Position numbers and translations under genes: made by a program. The notes under the pieces are model-generated. The model was not told the origin of the DNA. It did no database searches and saw nothing but the letters and a program-made list of their open reading frames with translations. From positions 30,123 to 94,122 of the forward strand of contig UCAU01000018.1 in NCBI GenBank assembly GCA_900470445.1: 64,000 nt of DNA. Direction: 5' to 3'. This document shows positions 62,842 to 64,000 of the stretch, in pieces (position 1 is the first letter of the stretch; each line of letters begins with the position of its first letter). The DNA is from Hyphomicrobiales bacterium (GTDB taxonomy: Bacteria; Pseudomonadota; Alphaproteobacteria; Rhizobiales; Devosiaceae).

Positions 62842-62975
62842 GACGAACTCTCCTTGATTGGCTATGCTGATCCAACGCGCCGCCCAGACTTGGGTTCATT
62901 CCCCGGCGCACCAGCCAGTGATTCAACAGGATAAGTGCGCGCCCGCCCCGTCGTGGCGTGCAGAGGAGCCGCAAT

Positions 62976-63965
62976 ATGGAATATCGCCGTCTCGGAAAAT
63001 CGGGCCTCAAGGTCAGCGAAGTCTCACTGGGAAGCTGGGTCACCTTCGGCAAGCAGGTCGATGAGAAGGAAGCCATGGCGCTGATGGGCCTGGCCTATGA
63101 TGCGGGCATCAATTTCTTCGACAACGCCGAGGGCTATGAGGCCGGCGAATCCGAAGCCCTGATGGGCGCGGCGCTGGAAAAGCTGGGCTGGGGCCGGGAT
63201 ACTTATGCCGTCTCCTCTAAAGTGTTCTGGGGCGGGGAAAAGCCCACCCAGAAAGGTCTCTCGCGCAAGCATGTGACCGAAGCCTGCCACGCCGCCCTCA
63301 AGCGGTTGCGGGTGGATTATCTCGACCTCTATTTCTGCCACCGCCCCGATATCGATACCCCGATCGAGGAAACCGTGTGGGCGATGCATAACCTGATCAC
63401 CCAGGGCAAAATCCTCTATTGGGGCACTTCGGAATGGAGCGCCCAGCAGCTCACCGAAGCCTGGGCCGTGGCCCGCGACCTCAAGATCACCCCGCCGGTG
63501 ATGGAGCAGCCGCAATATAATCTGTTCACGCGCCAGAAGGTGGAGGGCGACTATCTCCCCCTCTATGACCTGATGGGCCTGGGCACCACGATCTGGTCGC
63601 CGCTCGCCTCGGGCGTGCTCACCGGCAAATATAATGACGGCATCCCCGCCGATAGCCGCATGAACCTGCCCGGCTATGAATGGCTCAAGCACAGCTGGGA
63701 AAGCGACGACGGCAAGGCAAAGCTGGTTAAGGTCAAGCAGCTTGCGGCGTTGAGCAAGGAAATCGGCCTGCCGATCCATCACCTGGCTCTGCTCTGGTGC
63801 CTCGACAATCCCTATGTCTCGACGGTCATTCTGGGCGCTTCGCGCAAAAGCCAGTTGGAGGACAATCTTTCGGCGCTGGACGCCAAGGATAAATTGACCC
63901 CGGATGTGATCGAGAAGATCGAGGTGATTATGGGGAATAAGCCGGCGGCTCCGCAGCGGTACTAG
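62976..63965 (+). CDS. Aldo/keto reductase (Kv-beta/YghZ-like)
   Basis: A 329-aa NADPH-dependent oxidoreductase. MEYRRLGKSGLKVSEVSLGSWVTFG starts it; FFDNAEGYEAGESE carries the catalytic Asp and Tyr, VSSKVFWGG the Lys and YFCHRPDIDTP the His. The Kv-beta-type insertion and LASGVLTGKYNDG are typical of the group that includes potassium-channel beta subunits and YghZ. Substrate is unknown, often an aldehyde such as methylglyoxal. The start at 62976 follows AGAGGAG. Confidence 0.92.
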   Translation: MEYRRLGKSGLKVSEVSLGSWVTFGKQVDEKEAMALMGLAYDAGINFFDNAEGYEAGESEALMGAALEKLGWGRDTYAVSSKVFWGGEKPTQKGLSRKHVTEACHAALKRLRVDYLDLYFCHRPDIDTPIEETVWAMHNLITQGKILYWGTSEWSAQQLTEAWAVARDLKITPPVMEQPQYNLFTRQKVEGDYLPLYDLMGLGTTIWSPLASGVLTGKYNDGIPADSRMNLPGYEWLKHSWESDDGKAKLVKVKQLAALSKEIGLPIHHLALLWCLDNPYVSTVILGASRKSQLEDNLSALDAKDKLTPDVIEKIEVIMGNKPAAPQRY

Positions 63966-63975
63966 TAGAGCCGGG

Positions 63976-64000
63976 CTCTCGCACCCCCTCCCAACCTCCC
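63976..64000. repeat. Family A repeat fragment at window edge
   Basis: The last 25 bases contain CGCACCCCCTCCCAACCTCC, which has the C-rich composition and GCACCCCC start of the copy at 58010. The rest lies outside the window, so only a partial match can be claimed. Confidence 0.4.

Overview
The window is a high-GC, gene-dense stretch of chromosome that looks like an alphaproteobacterium of the order Hyphomicrobiales, probably Devosia or a close relative. That placement is an inference from gene content: the rpmH-rnpA-yidC-engB-argB housekeeping block, a fused MrpA/MrpB antiporter subunit, many sugar ABC importers, and short Hyphomicrobiales-type small proteins. There is no prophage, integrase, transposase or CRISPR array. 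The only mobile-looking material is several families of palindromic repeats in intergenic gaps.

Layout, left to right. 1-7.1 kb: the 3' part of an MlrC-like M81 peptidase gene, then an iron-siderophore uptake locus. One FecCD/FecE-type importer lies on the minus strand. Divergent from it are two tandem paralogous binding proteins and a translationally coupled sucrase/ferredoxin-like protein that may be the cytoplasmic ferri-siderophore reductase. 7.3-11.7 kb: a two-gene RND efflux pump. 11.7-17.7 kb: a complete, tightly overlapping Mrp cation/proton antiporter operon (A/B fusion, C, D, E, F, G). 18.1-20.5 kb: a 63-aa conserved small protein, a 144-bp palindromic element and motAB. 20.5-27.1 kb: a ribitol catabolic operon (binding protein, single-domain ATPase, permease, ribitol dehydrogenase, D-ribulokinase) behind an AraC-type regulator. 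27.4-35.3 kb: a second carbohydrate operon with a LacI regulator, an FAD oxidoreductase, a MalFGK-type importer and a CE7 acetyl esterase; its operators are visible.

35.4-44 kb: a DUF3597 protein and a MerR/P-loop fusion. Next comes a cluster that reads as organosulfur or cysteine acquisition: flavin reductase, LysR regulator, CPYC thioredoxin-like DUF3088 protein, nitroreductase, SsuD-like monooxygenase and a cystine-type ABC importer. It ends with tRNA-Arg(ACG). 44-47 kb: an orphan sensor kinase and a flavoprotein disulfide reductase homologue that lacks its redox cysteines. 47.2-55.1 kb: rpmH-rnpA-yidC-engB, then a minus-strand group (glutamine amidotransferase-like, Tat-exported MsrB, fasciclin protein, RskA-like anti-sigma, ECF sigma), then argB. 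55.2-64 kb: an MFS exporter with its TetR regulator, an atypical shikimate-kinase-like protein, two unrecognised secreted proteins, ilvA, a pyrimidine 5'-nucleotidase-type HAD phosphatase, a VOC protein and an aldo/keto reductase.

Recurring themes are nutrient import under local regulators, and a hairpin directly after the binding-protein gene in four importer loci. The most unusual items are the MerR/P-loop fusion, the sigma/RskA/fasciclin/MsrB set, the siderophore locus with duplicated binding proteins, and the repeat families. No wholly new defence or mobile system was found.
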